DNA from: Actinobacillus succinogenes 130Z
GTDB taxonomy: Bacteria; Pseudomonadota; Gammaproteobacteria; Enterobacterales; Pasteurellaceae
Direction: 5' to 3'
DNA: 64,000 nt
NCBI RefSeq assembly: GCF_000017245.1
Contig: NC_009655.1
Coordinates: 1,488,001 to 1,552,000, forward strand
Shown here: positions 39,368-49,032 of the stretch, piece after piece
Layout: each line of letters starts with the position of its first letter
How positions within the stretch are numbered: position 1 is the first letter of the stretch
Position numbers and translations under genes: made by a program
The notes under the pieces: model-generated
Databases searched by the model: none
Seen by the model: only the letters and a program-made list of their open reading frames with translations
What the model was told of the DNA's origin: nothing

Positions 39368-40258
39368 TTAATTTTTGCGATGAATAATAAATTCCGCCAA
39401 TGCGCGTAATGCCGTAGTATCAAAGGATATTTCATTCAAATTTTTGACCGCACTTTGATAGAGTTCCTGAGCTTTACTTTTCGCACCGTCCAAACCGAGC
39501 ATTTTAGGATAAGTGCTTTTGTCCAGATTTAAATCGGCGCCCACGGTTTTGCCTATTTCCACAGTATTGCCTTCAATATCCAGAATATCGTCCCGCACTT
39601 GAAAAGCCAATCCGATAGCATCCGCATACTGTTTTAACCGACAGGCCAGTGCGTGATTAGCGTAATGTGGAGAGCAAATAAACCCCATCATTAATGCGGC
39701 AGTCAGTAACGCACCGGTTTTATTGCGGTGAATAAGTTCCAGCTCAGCAAGCGTTACTTTTTTTTGTTCCGCCAGCAAATCCAGACTTTGCCCCAAACAC
39801 ATTCCGCGAACACCCGCAGCACGACTTAATTCTTGCACTAATTTTAACTTTTGCTCCGCACAAAGTGCGGTGGATTTTGTGATGATTTCAAAGGCAAACG
39901 TCTGCAAAGCGTCGCCGGCTAAAATTGCCGTAGCGTGATCAAAAGCGATATGACAGGTCGGTTTACCGCGTCGCAATTCATCATTGTCCATCGCCGGTAA
40001 ATCGTCGTGGATCAGCGAATAAGCATGAATACTTTCAATAGCCGCCGCCGCATAATCTAGTGCGTTTAAATCGGCACCAAGCATATCCCCCGTGGCATAA
40101 ACTAAAAACGGACGAATACGTTTACCGCCAAGCAGTAATCCGTATTTCATAGCATCCGCCAACGGAGAGCCGAATGTATTGATGTCATTGAATTGGTTTT
40201 CCATAAAACTGTTGATCCGGTGTTGGACTTGGCATAAATTTTGTTGAAAATCGTACAT
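39368..40258 (-). CDS. ispA: Farnesyl diphosphate synthase (geranyltranstransferase)
   Basis: Makes farnesyl diphosphate from IPP and DMAPP. The 296-residue prenyltransferase has [14 protein letters not shown], the first aspartate-rich motif [10 protein letters not shown] with RRGKPTCH, and the second motif FQVRDDILD. It begins 1 base after the xseB stop and is followed directly by dxs, as in E. coli. Confidence 0.97.
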   Translation of the reverse strand: MYDFQQNLCQVQHRINSFMENQFNDINTFGSPLADAMKYGLLLGGKRIRPFLVYATGDMLGADLNALDYAAAAIESIHAYSLIHDDLPAMDNDELRRGKPTCHIAFDHATAILAGDALQTFAFEIITKSTALCAEQKLKLVQELSRAAGVRGMCLGQSLDLLAEQKKVTLAELELIHRNKTGALLTAALMMGFICSPHYANHALACRLKQYADAIGLAFQVRDDILDIEGNTVEIGKTVGADLNLDKSTYPKMLGLDGAKSKAQELYQSAVKNLNEISFDTTALRALAEFIIHRKN

Positions 40259-40259
40259 A

Positions 40260-40496
40260 TCATTCGTCCGCAGAATAATCCGTTAATGGTGCGGTATCAC
40301 TTTTTTGCAATAAAATCTGAATACGTTGTTCCGCTTGTTGCAACCGTTCCTGCCCCTGTTTGGCGAGTTTGATACCGGTTTCGAATTCTTTTAAAGCGCT
40401 TTCCAGAGGGAGATCACCTCTTTCCAATTCGGTTACAACAGCTTCCAGTTGCGCCAGGGTGGATTCAAAATCAAGTTCTACGGGTTTGCGAGCCAT
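40260..40496 (-). CDS. xseB: Exodeoxyribonuclease VII small subunit
   Basis: Small subunit of ExoVII, which degrades single-stranded DNA. The 78 residues form the expected two-helix protein: [66 protein letters not shown] precedes the ATG. First gene of xseB-ispA-dxs. Confidence 0.97.
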   Translation of the reverse strand: MARKPVELDFESTLAQLEAVVTELERGDLPLESALKEFETGIKLAKQGQERLQQAEQRIQILLQKSDTAPLTDYSADE

Positions 40497-40542
40497 ACGA
40501 AATCCTAAGTCAATATAAAAAACAGACGTATTCTACTTTATT

Positions 40543-40572
40543 TTTACTTAAAAGTTAAAAAATATGTATAAT
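40543..40572 (+). promoter_or_regulatory. Promoter of the GT25 gene
   Basis: TTTACT (40543-40548) and a perfect TATAAT (40567-40572) are 18 bases apart. The TATAAT overlaps the ATG at 40564 that would give the longest reading frame, so that ATG would not be on the transcript. Confidence 0.6.
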
Positions 40573-40623
40573 AGCGACTTTAATAATAACTATGCTGAGT
40601 ACTGTGTTTTTAAGGATTGTCGT

Positions 40624-41442
40624 TTGAATAATGTGAATTATGTTATAAGCTTACCGACAGCGGTTTCTCGACGCCAACATATCCGAAATGTCTTTCAACA
40701 GCAGAACGTGCCGTTCGAATTTTTTGATGCTATTTCACCTGATATAGGCTTAAATGCCGCAATAGATCGTTTTGTCCCGAATTTGCAGCAGGCGGAACAT
40801 TTAACGGCGGGTGAAAAAAGCTGTTTTATGAGTCACGTTTCTTTATGGCAAAAATGTCTTGATGACAATTTACCGTATATCGCCATTTTTGAAGACGATA
40901 TTTTACTAGGCGAAAATGCGGGCGATTTTTTGTCCGATTATCAATGGTTTGAATCTCGTTTTGATCTGTTTCGTCCGATTATTCTGAAGCTGGAAACGGC
41001 ATTAGGTAAAACCAATTTTAAACCGCTGCATCATATAGATGCCTATAAGTCTCGTCAATTTATGCGCTTAACGGCCGGACGTGCTCATATCGGCATGGCC
41101 GGTTATATAATTTCTCAGGCTACGGCAAAAGCGTTATTACGGTATATTAAAACGTTATCCGCGCAGACGTTAAAAGCCATCGATTTAATTTTATTTGACG
41201 ATCTGCTTAAAAATCCGGATTTTCAGCTGGTGCAACTTTATCCGGCGATTTGCGTACAGGATTCGTTTTACAATAAGAATAACGTAACGTTATTGAGTAG
41301 TCTGGAAGTGGAACGGGCGCATTTTAAAAAAGTGCGCCCTTATACGAAACCGAAATCGCTGTTCGACGTTGTGCGGAAAATCGTGACAACGCCGTATCGT
41401 AAATATCTTAAATTTCAACGTCGAATCGTGCCGTTTAAATAA
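40624..41442 (+). CDS. Glycosyltransferase family 25 (LgtB/Lex2B-type LPS glycosyltransferase)
   Basis: Adds a sugar, often galactose, to lipooligosaccharide outer core. I start at TTG 40624 (giving NNVNYVISLPTAVSRRQHI after the initiator), because AAGGA lies seven bases upstream and the family begins with this segment. The upstream ATG at 40564 overlaps the promoter. The 272-residue protein has the family core HLTAGEKSCFMSHVSLWQKCLDDNLPYIAIFEDDILLG (EDD metal-binding motif) and the C-terminal IDLILFDDLLK plus a basic tail likely to touch the membrane. Convergent with the next gene, overlapping by 8 bases. Confidence 0.85.
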   Translation: MNNVNYVISLPTAVSRRQHIRNVFQQQNVPFEFFDAISPDIGLNAAIDRFVPNLQQAEHLTAGEKSCFMSHVSLWQKCLDDNLPYIAIFEDDILLGENAGDFLSDYQWFESRFDLFRPIILKLETALGKTNFKPLHHIDAYKSRQFMRLTAGRAHIGMAGYIISQATAKALLRYIKTLSAQTLKAIDLILFDDLLKNPDFQLVQLYPAICVQDSFYNKNNVTLLSSLEVERAHFKKVRPYTKPKSLFDVVRKIVTTPYRKYLKFQRRIVPFK

Positions 41443-42217
41443 ATTTATTTGTAGTATACAAACCGCGTTTAAGCCGTTTTCGAATACGCTTAATAAGCGG
41501 TTTCGGGGTCGGCATCGGCATTTGCTGCTCAGGTCGAATCAATGCCGTTGCGGAGTTAAAAGCGTCAAGAGTAAATTTGCCGGCGATAACATCATCGCAA
41601 TGTTGCAGAAACAGTTTAACGTTTTGTTCGAAACGGCTTTGGAACAAGTGATAAACACTTTCGGCAAAAACGGTACCGACGCCGTAATATCCGTAACTTC
41701 CCAAACGCCAAATGCCTTCCAACGGAGGGCGTTCGTAATGAGTCGGATATAAAGTGCGATACGGAATACCCAATTTTTCTGCACGGTAAGCCAATTCTTC
41801 CGCAACATCCGAACGATCATTCAAGCGAAATGACGGACATCCCATACGTTTATAGCAATCCGCAGAGATGAAAAAGAACGCAGGCGAGGCAAAAATATGG
41901 CTTCCGGGATAAATATGATTAGACGCTTGAGCCGGACCAAGGAAGGTTTCGTTTCTATATACGAATTCGGCCGCTTGTTCGACAATTTCCCGATTAAGCG
42001 GGATGCAATCCGGTTCGATAATGGCGATTACTTTTTTAGTTGCCCGACTCATTACGCGGTCAAGCCATTCGCCGTGTTCCATATTTTCTTCCGTATAAAT
42101 CACGTTTAAATCGAAATGCGCCATAACGTTTTTATGGGCGTTGAGTACATCACGATTAAAATTGTCCCAATGAAAAGAGTGAAACTCTACATCGGATAAA
42201 TCGAAATTTGCAGTCAT
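41435..42217 (-). CDS. Putative glycosyltransferase-like protein, unknown
   Basis: A 260-residue soluble protein I do not recognise with certainty. VIAIIEPDCIPLNREIVEQAAEFV looks like the DxD metal-sugar nucleotide region of a GT-A fold, followed by GPAQASNHIYPGSHIFASPAFFFISADCYKRMG. The C-terminus is very basic (KPLIKRIRKRLKRGLY). No signal peptide or membrane segment. Next to a GT25 gene, which favours a role in surface glycans; a domain search would decide. It ends inside the last codons of that gene. moeB lies just upstream on the same strand, 9 bases away, so it may ride on the moeAB transcript. Confidence 0.5.
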   Translation of the reverse strand: MTANFDLSDVEFHSFHWDNFNRDVLNAHKNVMAHFDLNVIYTEENMEHGEWLDRVMSRATKKVIAIIEPDCIPLNREIVEQAAEFVYRNETFLGPAQASNHIYPGSHIFASPAFFFISADCYKRMGCPSFRLNDRSDVAEELAYRAEKLGIPYRTLYPTHYERPPLEGIWRLGSYGYYGVGTVFAESVYHLFQSRFEQNVKLFLQHCDDVIAGKFTLDAFNSATALIRPEQQMPMPTPKPLIKRIRKRLKRGLYTTNKFI

Positions 42218-42226
42218 ATTATTTCC

Positions 42227-42958
42227 TTAATTTGTTTCAGTCGGAAGTTTAATCTCCCGAATTGCCATATTTAATCCGTCGATCATCAACAACCGTCCGC
42301 ATAAATTCGTACCGATTTTTAACCGCACTTTGATGGCTTCCAATGCCTGTAACGAACCGATTACCCCAACAATCGGCGATATTACGCCGGCTTCGACACA
42401 ACTTAAGGTGGAATCGCCGAAAAGATTGCTTAGCTGACGGTAAGTCGGTGTATGAGGTTCGTAAGTAAAAACGGAAATTTGGCCTTCGAAACGAATTGCC
42501 GCACCGGAAACTAACGGAATTTTAGCCTGTTCACAACAACGATCCAGCTGATTTCGGATGTCGATATTGTCGGTGCAGTCCAAAATCACATCAAAGTGCG
42601 GTACGATTTCCGCCAGTTTTTCTTCACTGAGCAACCCGTTTATGGTGTTAATTTCGATGTGGGGATTTAAACTTTTCAATGATATTCTGGCAGATTCCAC
42701 TTTAGCCATGTCCAATCGGCTGTCATTATGCAGGACTTGTCGTTGCAGGTTTGACAACGCCACCGTATCAAAATCGAGCAAAGTTAAATGTCCCACGCCG
42801 GCAGCGGTTAAATATTGACCGGCGGCGCAACCTAAGCCGCCTAAGCCGACAATCAGCATACGACTGTCTTTCAACTTTTCCTGTCCGTCGAAATCTATCG
42901 CTTTCAGAATGATTTGGCGATTATAGCGTAATTCCTCTTGGTAACTTAATTCAGCCAT
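42227..42958 (-). CDS. moeB: MoeB molybdopterin-synthase adenylyltransferase, lacking the zinc cysteines
   Basis: E1-like enzyme that adenylates the C-terminus of MoaD. The 243-residue protein has the nucleotide loop GLGGLGCAAGQYLTAAGVG, LLDFDTVALSNLQRQ with the catalytic Arg, LDCTDN and SGAAIRFEGQ. Conserved Cys in LSCVEAG is kept. The zinc-binding CYRC of E. coli MoeB reads TYRQ, and the second CxxC pair at the C-terminus is absent because the protein ends at IREIKLPTETN, so zinc is probably not bound. Directly downstream of moeA (4-base gap). Confidence 0.92.
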   Translation of the reverse strand: MAELSYQEELRYNRQIILKAIDFDGQEKLKDSRMLIVGLGGLGCAAGQYLTAAGVGHLTLLDFDTVALSNLQRQVLHNDSRLDMAKVESARISLKSLNPHIEINTINGLLSEEKLAEIVPHFDVILDCTDNIDIRNQLDRCCEQAKIPLVSGAAIRFEGQISVFTYEPHTPTYRQLSNLFGDSTLSCVEAGVISPIVGVIGSLQALEAIKVRLKIGTNLCGRLLMIDGLNMAIREIKLPTETN

Positions 42959-42962
42959 GTCT

Positions 42963-44180
42963 CTATGCCAATAGTTCGTTAAAAAGTTCGATGGTGACGG
43001 TTTCTCCTGCTTCTACGTTACCGCGTTCCCGTTCCAGCACGATAAAACAGTTGGATTTCGCGAAAGAACCGAATAAATGTGAGCCTTGGAAGCCTACGGG
43101 TTGAACCTGTAGCTGTCCGTTTTCGTTGACATGGTAAAAACCCCGTTGAAAATCCAAACGTCCCGCGGATTTTTTCAATCCGGTCGCAGCAACCGCCCGA
43201 AGTCTTGTCGGCCGGGAACAAGTCAGGCCGGATAATTTGGCAATAACGGGTTGAACGAGTTGATAAAAAGTCACCAGCGCCGATACCGGATTGCCCGGTA
43301 AACCGCAGAACCAAGCGTTATTCAATCGACCGAAGGCAAAAGGTTTTCCCGGTTTGATAGCCAGTTTCCAGAAGTTGATTTTTCCGACTTTTTCTAGCAC
43401 GGTTTTAGTAAAATCCGCTTCACCGACCGAAACGCCGCCGCTGGTAATCACTAAATCCGCTTGTTTCTGCGCTTCTACAAACGCTTTTTCGAATGCTGTT
43501 TGATTATCCGGTAAAATACCGAAATCCAACACGTGACAAGGTAACTTTTCTAACATGAGTTTTACGGCAAATCGGTTGGTGTCGTAGATTTGCCCCGGTT
43601 CTAAAGGCTGCCCGACAGCAACCAGTTCATCTCCCGTTGACAGCAAGGCTACTTTTAATGGCGCAAAGACATCGACATCGCCGATCCCCAATGATGCGAG
43701 TAACGGCAAGGATACGGCATTTAATCGCGTACCGGCTTTCAGCACCGTATCACCTTGTTTCACGTCTTCACCGATGCGACGAATATTTTGATTTGCTTTA
43801 GGCAGGGCGGTAAAGGTTACGGTACCGTCATCATTGACATTCACGTCTTCCTGCATTACGACGGCATCCGCACCTTCCGGAATCATCGCGCCCGTCATAA
43901 TTCTGATCGCAGTTTGCGCTTTCCATTCTCCAGCAAAAGGTTTACCGGCAAAGGATTTGCCTGCGACGGACAACGTCATGGATCGTATTAAATCCGCCAA
44001 ACGTACGGCATAACCGTCCATTGCGGAATTATCAAAAGAGGGAACATTAATCGGTGAAATAATATCTTTTGCACAAATTCTATTAGCCGCCTGATGGATA
44101 GCAAGGGTTTCCGTTTTAGTCGGGGAAGGCAAGACCGAAAGCATTTGCTCTAATGCCTGCTCGAGAGAAAGTAAAGACAT
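42963..44180 (-). CDS. moeA: MoeA molybdopterin molybdotransferase
   Basis: Inserts molybdenum into adenylylated molybdopterin. The 405-residue protein (E. coli 411) shows the MoeA architecture: [16 protein letters not shown] near 40-55, [44 protein letters not shown] and the loop [41 protein letters not shown] precedes the ATG. It forms an operon with moeB. Confidence 0.96.
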   Translation of the reverse strand: MSLLSLEQALEQMLSVLPSPTKTETLAIHQAANRICAKDIISPINVPSFDNSAMDGYAVRLADLIRSMTLSVAGKSFAGKPFAGEWKAQTAIRIMTGAMIPEGADAVVMQEDVNVNDDGTVTFTALPKANQNIRRIGEDVKQGDTVLKAGTRLNAVSLPLLASLGIGDVDVFAPLKVALLSTGDELVAVGQPLEPGQIYDTNRFAVKLMLEKLPCHVLDFGILPDNQTAFEKAFVEAQKQADLVITSGGVSVGEADFTKTVLEKVGKINFWKLAIKPGKPFAFGRLNNAWFCGLPGNPVSALVTFYQLVQPVIAKLSGLTCSRPTRLRAVAATGLKKSAGRLDFQRGFYHVNENGQLQVQPVGFQGSHLFGSFAKSNCFIVLERERGNVEAGETVTIELFNELLA

Positions 44181-44348
44181 AACAATTCCTTTTTTTCAAA
44201 AAATTGGCGAAATCATAGCACAAAAGTGCGGTCACAAAAATGCTCGTTTCGGGGAATATGTTAGGGGTAAAAAGCGACGAAAAGAAGTTTCGTAAATCGT
44301 GGGAAAAATCAGTATAATAACCGACAATTTTGAGCAATTAGGAATGTT

Positions 44349-45149
44349 ATGAAAGTTATCTCCTTTAACATTAACGGCTTACGCGCCAGACCGCACCAAT
44401 TAGAACAGATTATTGATATTCACCGACCTGATATTTTAGGGTTGCAGGAAATTAAAGTGGCGGACGAACAGTTTCCCTATGAGATTGTGGCGGATTTGGG
44501 GTACCACGTTTTTCATTACGGGCAAAAAGGGCATTACGGTGTGGCATTGCTGACCAAGCAGGAACCCAAAGCCGTGCGTCGCGGATTTCCGACTGATAGC
44601 GAAGAGGCGCAACGACGCATTATTATGGCGGATTTTGATACGGATTTCGGTTCATTAACGGTTATTAACGGTTATTTTCCGCAAGGGGAAAGCCGGGCTC
44701 ACGAAACCAAATTTCCGGCAAAAGCAAAATTTTATGCGGATTTACGCCGTTATGTAGCGGAGGATTTACCTTGCGATAATGTGGTGATTATGGGTGATAT
44801 GAATATCAGCCCGACGGATTTGGATATCGGTATCGGAGAAGAAAACCGCAAACGTTGGCTGCGTACGGGCAAATGTTCGTTTTTACCGGAAGAACGGGAA
44901 TGGTATCAGCATTTATACGATTTAGGTTTAGAAGATACTTTCCGCAAACTGAATCCGACGGCAAGTGATAAATTCTCATGGTTTGATTATCGTTCGAAAG
45001 GATTTAATGAAAACCGCGGTTTGCGTATCGACCATATTTTAGCCAATACAAAACTTGCGGAACATTGCACGGAAACCGGCATTGATTTAACTATCCGTGC
45101 CATGGAAAAACCTTCGGATCACGCACCGATTTGGGCGGTATTTAGCTGA
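44349..45149 (+). CDS. xthA: Exonuclease III (AP endonuclease)
   Basis: Base-excision repair enzyme that nicks at abasic sites and degrades the 3' strand. The 266 residues (E. coli 268) have [20 protein letters not shown] (metal Glu), [20 protein letters not shown] (Asp and Asn of the active site), FSWFDYRS and RIDHILAN, ending SDHAPIWA with the catalytic His. AGGAATGTT precedes the ATG. Its stop and the next gene's ATG share one base. Confidence 0.97.
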   Translation: MKVISFNINGLRARPHQLEQIIDIHRPDILGLQEIKVADEQFPYEIVADLGYHVFHYGQKGHYGVALLTKQEPKAVRRGFPTDSEEAQRRIIMADFDTDFGSLTVINGYFPQGESRAHETKFPAKAKFYADLRRYVAEDLPCDNVVIMGDMNISPTDLDIGIGEENRKRWLRTGKCSFLPEEREWYQHLYDLGLEDTFRKLNPTASDKFSWFDYRSKGFNENRGLRIDHILANTKLAEHCTETGIDLTIRAMEKPSDHAPIWAVFS

Positions 45150-45931
45150 TGACAGATATAGAAAAAGAACAAAACTGGCAGACTTATCGTTCATTATTGA
45201 ACGATAGGATCGCGATTTTTACGGCAAATCTTGCTTTATTCGCCGCATATCCGAATCCTCAGTTGGCTTCCGTAGTGCAATTTTCATTGCCTTACGAGCA
45301 AGATGAAAGCGGGTTGCCCGAAACAAATGAGTATCAAACGTTGATTCGCAAGATTTTTAAGGTATTAACCCAATTATCCGCTTTGCCGAATACCTTATTT
45401 GCCGGTCATATTATCAGTAACGGAATGGCGCGCTTGTATTTTTATACCCAAAACAGCGATGCTTTTCAGGCGGTGTTGGCTCAGTTTGATGATGTGGATA
45501 ACGTGGAAGTCCAGCATGATTCCGATTGGGATTTATATTTTGATTTTTTGCTGCCTTCTCCGTTAGAAATGAAGATTAATGCAACGGAAGAAATCATTGA
45601 AATGCTGACGCAAAATAACCGTTCGTTAAGCGATACTTATTTGGTAGAACATACCTTTCATTTTGAACAAAAAGAAAAAATGCAGGCGTTTATTGAAAAA
45701 ATGGGACTCAGTGATATTCCGTTTAACCAGATCCAATATACGGATCAACCTATGCGTCTTAATGAGGAAGATGATGAAGTTTATATGCTGAAACTGGAAC
45801 AGGAATTGACGTTGGATAACAGCGATATTTTTATTTATGTGGAGTCGTTCGAGTACCTGGCAAAAGAATTTTCCGGTGAATATCAGGGATGGGAATGCGA
45901 TAATTTAGTAGGCGATACGCAGCTAAACTAA
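45149..45931 (+). CDS. DUF695/RraB-like protein (HI0040 type)
   Basis: An acidic 260-residue cytoplasmic protein of unknown role. The N-terminal half (about 1-135) looks like DUF695 (LFAGHIISNGMARLYFYTQ), and the C-terminal half resembles RraB/DUF1260-type domains (VEHTFHFEQKEKMQAFIEKM, YIYVESFEYLAKEFSGEYQGWEC-like ending). RraB modulates RNase E, but I cannot claim that activity here. It follows xthA with an ATGA-type junction, as HI0040 follows HI0041 in H. influenzae (from memory). Confidence 0.75.
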   Translation: MTDIEKEQNWQTYRSLLNDRIAIFTANLALFAAYPNPQLASVVQFSLPYEQDESGLPETNEYQTLIRKIFKVLTQLSALPNTLFAGHIISNGMARLYFYTQNSDAFQAVLAQFDDVDNVEVQHDSDWDLYFDFLLPSPLEMKINATEEIIEMLTQNNRSLSDTYLVEHTFHFEQKEKMQAFIEKMGLSDIPFNQIQYTDQPMRLNEEDDEVYMLKLEQELTLDNSDIFIYVESFEYLAKEFSGEYQGWECDNLVGDTQLN

Positions 45932-46010
45932 TAGGGGGTTAAACCTTACTGGCATAATGCCGGAAATTATGGTTTAATACGCTGAATTTTCATTGATTAA
46001 CAGGTTAAAC

Positions 46011-46895
46011 ATGAGCTGGATAGATAAAATTTTTAGTAAAAAGCCGTCTTCGGATTCCCGCCGGGCGAACGTACCGGAAGGAGTGTGGACAAAATGTACG
46101 GCTTGTGAACAGGTTTTATACCGCGATGAGTTAAAACGCCACTTAGAGGTGTGCCCGAAATGCGGTCATCATATGCGTATTGATGCCCGCGAACGTTTGG
46201 AATATTTGCTGGATAAAGACAGCATGACAGAAATTGCAGCGGATTTAGAACCGAAAGACATCTTAAAATTCAAAGATTTGAAAAAATATAAAGATCGTCT
46301 TTCTGCCGCACAAAAAGACACCGGTGAAAAAGACGCATTAGTGGCGATGTCCGGGACTTTATACGGCATGCCGATTGTAGCGGCCGCTTCAAATTTTGCT
46401 TTTATGGGCGGCTCCATGGGCTCCGTTGTGGGAGCGAAATTTGTTCAGGCTGCAGAAGAAGCCATTGAAAAAAACTGTCCGTTTGTGTGTTTCTCCGCAT
46501 CGGGCGGTGCCCGCATGCAGGAAGCGTTATTGTCTTTAATGCAAATGGCGAAAACCAGTGCCGTATTAGCAAAAATGAAAGAAAAAGGCGTTCCTTTTAT
46601 TTCTGTGTTAACGGATCCGACCTTAGGGGGAGTCTCCGCCAGTTTCGCTATGCTGGGAGATTTAAATATCGCGGAACCGAAAGCATTAATCGGTTTTGCC
46701 GGACCGCGTGTTATCGAACAAACCGTACGTGAAAAATTACCGGAAGGTTTTCAGCGCGCCGAATTTTTATTGGAACACGGTGCCATTGATATGATCATTC
46801 AACGTTCTGAAATGCGTGAAAAACTAGCCAGCATATTAAGCAAGCTGATGAACAAGCCGTCACCTTTTTTAGAACCTGAGATTATTGCAGACTAG
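46011..46895 (+). CDS. accD: Acetyl-CoA carboxylase carboxyltransferase subunit beta
   Basis: Transfers CO2 from carboxybiotin to acetyl-CoA, starting fatty acid synthesis. I start at 46011 ([11 protein letters not shown]), matching the family N-terminus; 45993 would add six residues without a ribosome site. The 294-residue protein has a four-Cys zinc ribbon (CTAC...CPKCGHHMR, about 29-51) and the crotonase-like core [46 protein letters not shown]. It is followed after 9 bases by folC, as in E. coli. Confidence 0.98.
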   Translation: MSWIDKIFSKKPSSDSRRANVPEGVWTKCTACEQVLYRDELKRHLEVCPKCGHHMRIDARERLEYLLDKDSMTEIAADLEPKDILKFKDLKKYKDRLSAAQKDTGEKDALVAMSGTLYGMPIVAAASNFAFMGGSMGSVVGAKFVQAAEEAIEKNCPFVCFSASGGARMQEALLSLMQMAKTSAVLAKMKEKGVPFISVLTDPTLGGVSASFAMLGDLNIAEPKALIGFAGPRVIEQTVREKLPEGFQRAEFLLEHGAIDMIIQRSEMREKLASILSKLMNKPSPFLEPEIIAD

Positions 46896-46904
46896 GTAAA
46901 AATC

Positions 46905-48212
46905 ATGCAACATAATTTAAAAGCCACTTCGTCACTGAACGAGTGGCTTTCTTATTTGGAAAACAGTCATTTTAAAGCCATTGATTTAGGTCTGGAGCGG
47001 ATAAAAACCGTTGCGCGGGAATTGAATTTATTGCGTCCGGCTCCTTATGTTATCACGGTGGGCGGCACAAATGGTAAGGGTACGACCTGTCGCCTGCTGG
47101 AAACGATATTGATTAATGCCGGCTATAAAGTCGGCGTTTATTCGTCGCCTCATTTAATTCGTTATAACGAACGGGTGAGAATTCAAAATCAGGAATTGGC
47201 GGATGACCGACATACGTCATCATTCGCTTTTATTAATGAACATAAAAACCGGTCGCTTACTTATTTCGAATTCAGTACGCTTTCCGCACTGTATTTATTC
47301 AAACAAGCCGAAGTGGATGTGGCAATTTTAGAAGTGGGACTGGGCGGCCGTTTGGACGCTACTAACATTGTTGATGCCGATATGGCGGTGATTACCAGCA
47401 TCGATATTGATCACGTGGATTTTTTAGGTGATACCCGTGAAAAAATCGGATACGAAAAAGCCGGTATTTTCCGCGCCGGTAAACCTGTGATTATCGGTGA
47501 ACCCGATTGTCCTCACAGTATAGCGGAATATGCGAAATCATTGAAATGTGCGGTTTCAAGGCGTGATGTTGATTGGTCGTTCACGCAACAGACTGAATCC
47601 TGGACATGGCAGAGCGGTAAAGTGCGGTTGGAAAATTTACCGTTTTGCCAAATTCCGTTACCTAATGCGGCGACAGTATTAGCAGCAGTTCAAGCGTTAC
47701 CTTCTCATATTTCGGAAACGGTTATCCGTCAATCACTGCAGGAAGTGGAATTGATCGGACGTTTTCAAAAAATTAAACCGGCACAGTTATCCAATCTCGC
47801 AAAACCGGCTAATAAGCCTGTAAAAAGTTTACCGCAAATGATTATTGATGTCGGGCATAACCCGCATGCCGCGCGATATTTAAGCGAAAAACTGACCGCA
47901 CTTCACGCGCGGATGTCAGGCCGAATGATTGCGGTTTGCGGCATTTTGAAAGATAAAGATGCTACAGGCATATTGACGCCGTTATTGCCGGTTATCGACG
48001 AATGGATTTGCGTGACTTTAACGGGCGAACGCGGACAAACAGGGGAGTCGTTAAACCGAAAACTACAAGCGCTGGATCCTGATATACGGACAAATGTTTT
48101 TCATTCCGTACAAGAAGGCGTTCAAAATGCGATTGAAAAAGCGCATGAAAATGACGTGGTGATTGTGTTCGGTTCGTTTCATACCGTCGGTGAATTTTTG
48201 CAGCTACTATAA
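46905..48212 (+). CDS. folC: FolC dihydrofolate synthase/folylpolyglutamate synthase
   Basis: Adds glutamate to dihydropteroate and folates. The 435-residue Mur-ligase-type protein has SLNEWLSYLENSHFKAIDLGLERI, the P-loop VGGTNGKGTTCRLLE (about 52-66), SPHLIRYNERVRI, LEVGLGGRLDATN and the C-terminal domain motif IDVGHNPHAARYL. It follows accD closely and is probably co-transcribed. The accD-folC order matches E. coli, but dedD and cvpA do not follow here. Confidence 0.97.
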   Translation: MQHNLKATSSLNEWLSYLENSHFKAIDLGLERIKTVARELNLLRPAPYVITVGGTNGKGTTCRLLETILINAGYKVGVYSSPHLIRYNERVRIQNQELADDRHTSSFAFINEHKNRSLTYFEFSTLSALYLFKQAEVDVAILEVGLGGRLDATNIVDADMAVITSIDIDHVDFLGDTREKIGYEKAGIFRAGKPVIIGEPDCPHSIAEYAKSLKCAVSRRDVDWSFTQQTESWTWQSGKVRLENLPFCQIPLPNAATVLAAVQALPSHISETVIRQSLQEVELIGRFQKIKPAQLSNLAKPANKPVKSLPQMIIDVGHNPHAARYLSEKLTALHARMSGRMIAVCGILKDKDATGILTPLLPVIDEWICVTLTGERGQTGESLNRKLQALDPDIRTNVFHSVQEGVQNAIEKAHENDVVIVFGSFHTVGEFLQLL

Positions 48213-48225
48213 AGCATACATGCTG

Positions 48226-48252
48226 AAAAGGCACGGTGAAAGTGCCTTTTTC
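48226..48252. terminator. Bidirectional terminator between folC and the phosphatase gene
   Basis: AAAAGGCAC (48226-48234) pairs with GTGCCTTTT (48242-48250), GGTGAAA loop, followed by T. Confidence 0.85.
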
Positions 48253-48253
48253 A

Positions 48254-48898
48254 TCATTCTAAATGACGGGTATCATTCACTTTCTCGACAATAAACCGCC
48301 CTGAATCCGACAGTCCGTTTCGAATATAATGCACAATATTAATGGATGTATTTTTCATCGATTCGCTAATGCCGGGATCGCGGTGGGTTTGCCAAGTGGC
48401 GCCGGCGAAAATAGCCATTAATAAGCGCACGGTATGGCCGTGAGATACTACCAAAATATTGCCGTTATCATGAATTCGAATAATGTCGTTAATGGCTTTC
48501 GTAGTGCGCTCGGCTAATTGTTGCCAAGTTTCTCCGCCGTTCGTCAAGGCTTTATAGTTAACAGGATCCGCGACCATTTGCTGGAATTCCCGGGTTTGAC
48601 GGATTGATTCCACATGCGTGCCTTCCCATGAACCGAAATAATGCTCGTTTAAACCGTTATGCTGAAAAAGCGGAATATTCCGTTCGCCTAAAATATGATG
48701 GGCAGTATCGATAGTCCGTTGCAGACAGCTTGAATATGCCGCGACAAAGGGCACTTCATTTAATGCGAGCCCTGTGAGTTTTGCTCCTTTCACGCCTTCT
48801 TCCGTCAGGTCGGAGTTGCCCCAGCCCTGCATTAAACCCTGTTCGTTCCAAACCGTTCTGCCGTGACGGATAAGATAAAATCGAATATCTTTTTTCAT
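48254..48898 (-). CDS. Histidine phosphatase family protein (GpmB-like)
   Basis: A branch of the phosphoglycerate mutase/phosphatase superfamily. The 214-residue protein has the phosphorylated His in FYLIRHGRTVWNEQGLMQGWGNSDLT (RHG at about 10-12), SSCLQRTIDTA, the acid Glu region HYFGSWEGTHVESI and VVSHGHTVRLLMA with the second His. Real mutase activity is unproven, and many members are phosphatases of small molecules. AAGGAACAAGC precedes the ATG. Divergent from pepN. Confidence 0.88.
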   Translation of the reverse strand: MKKDIRFYLIRHGRTVWNEQGLMQGWGNSDLTEEGVKGAKLTGLALNEVPFVAAYSSCLQRTIDTAHHILGERNIPLFQHNGLNEHYFGSWEGTHVESIRQTREFQQMVADPVNYKALTNGGETWQQLAERTTKAINDIIRIHDNGNILVVSHGHTVRLLMAIFAGATWQTHRDPGISESMKNTSINIVHYIRNGLSDSGRFIVEKVNDTRHLE

Positions 48899-49032
48899 GC
48901 TTGTTCCTTATTTCTCCTATGGCGGGATTTTACAGGATTCTTGCCGTAATGAAAATTTAAAAATACTTTGCAACTTTGGCTTAAAAAATTTATCCTAGAC
49001 GGAAATTTTTTATCGTTTAACGGAATGTTTTT

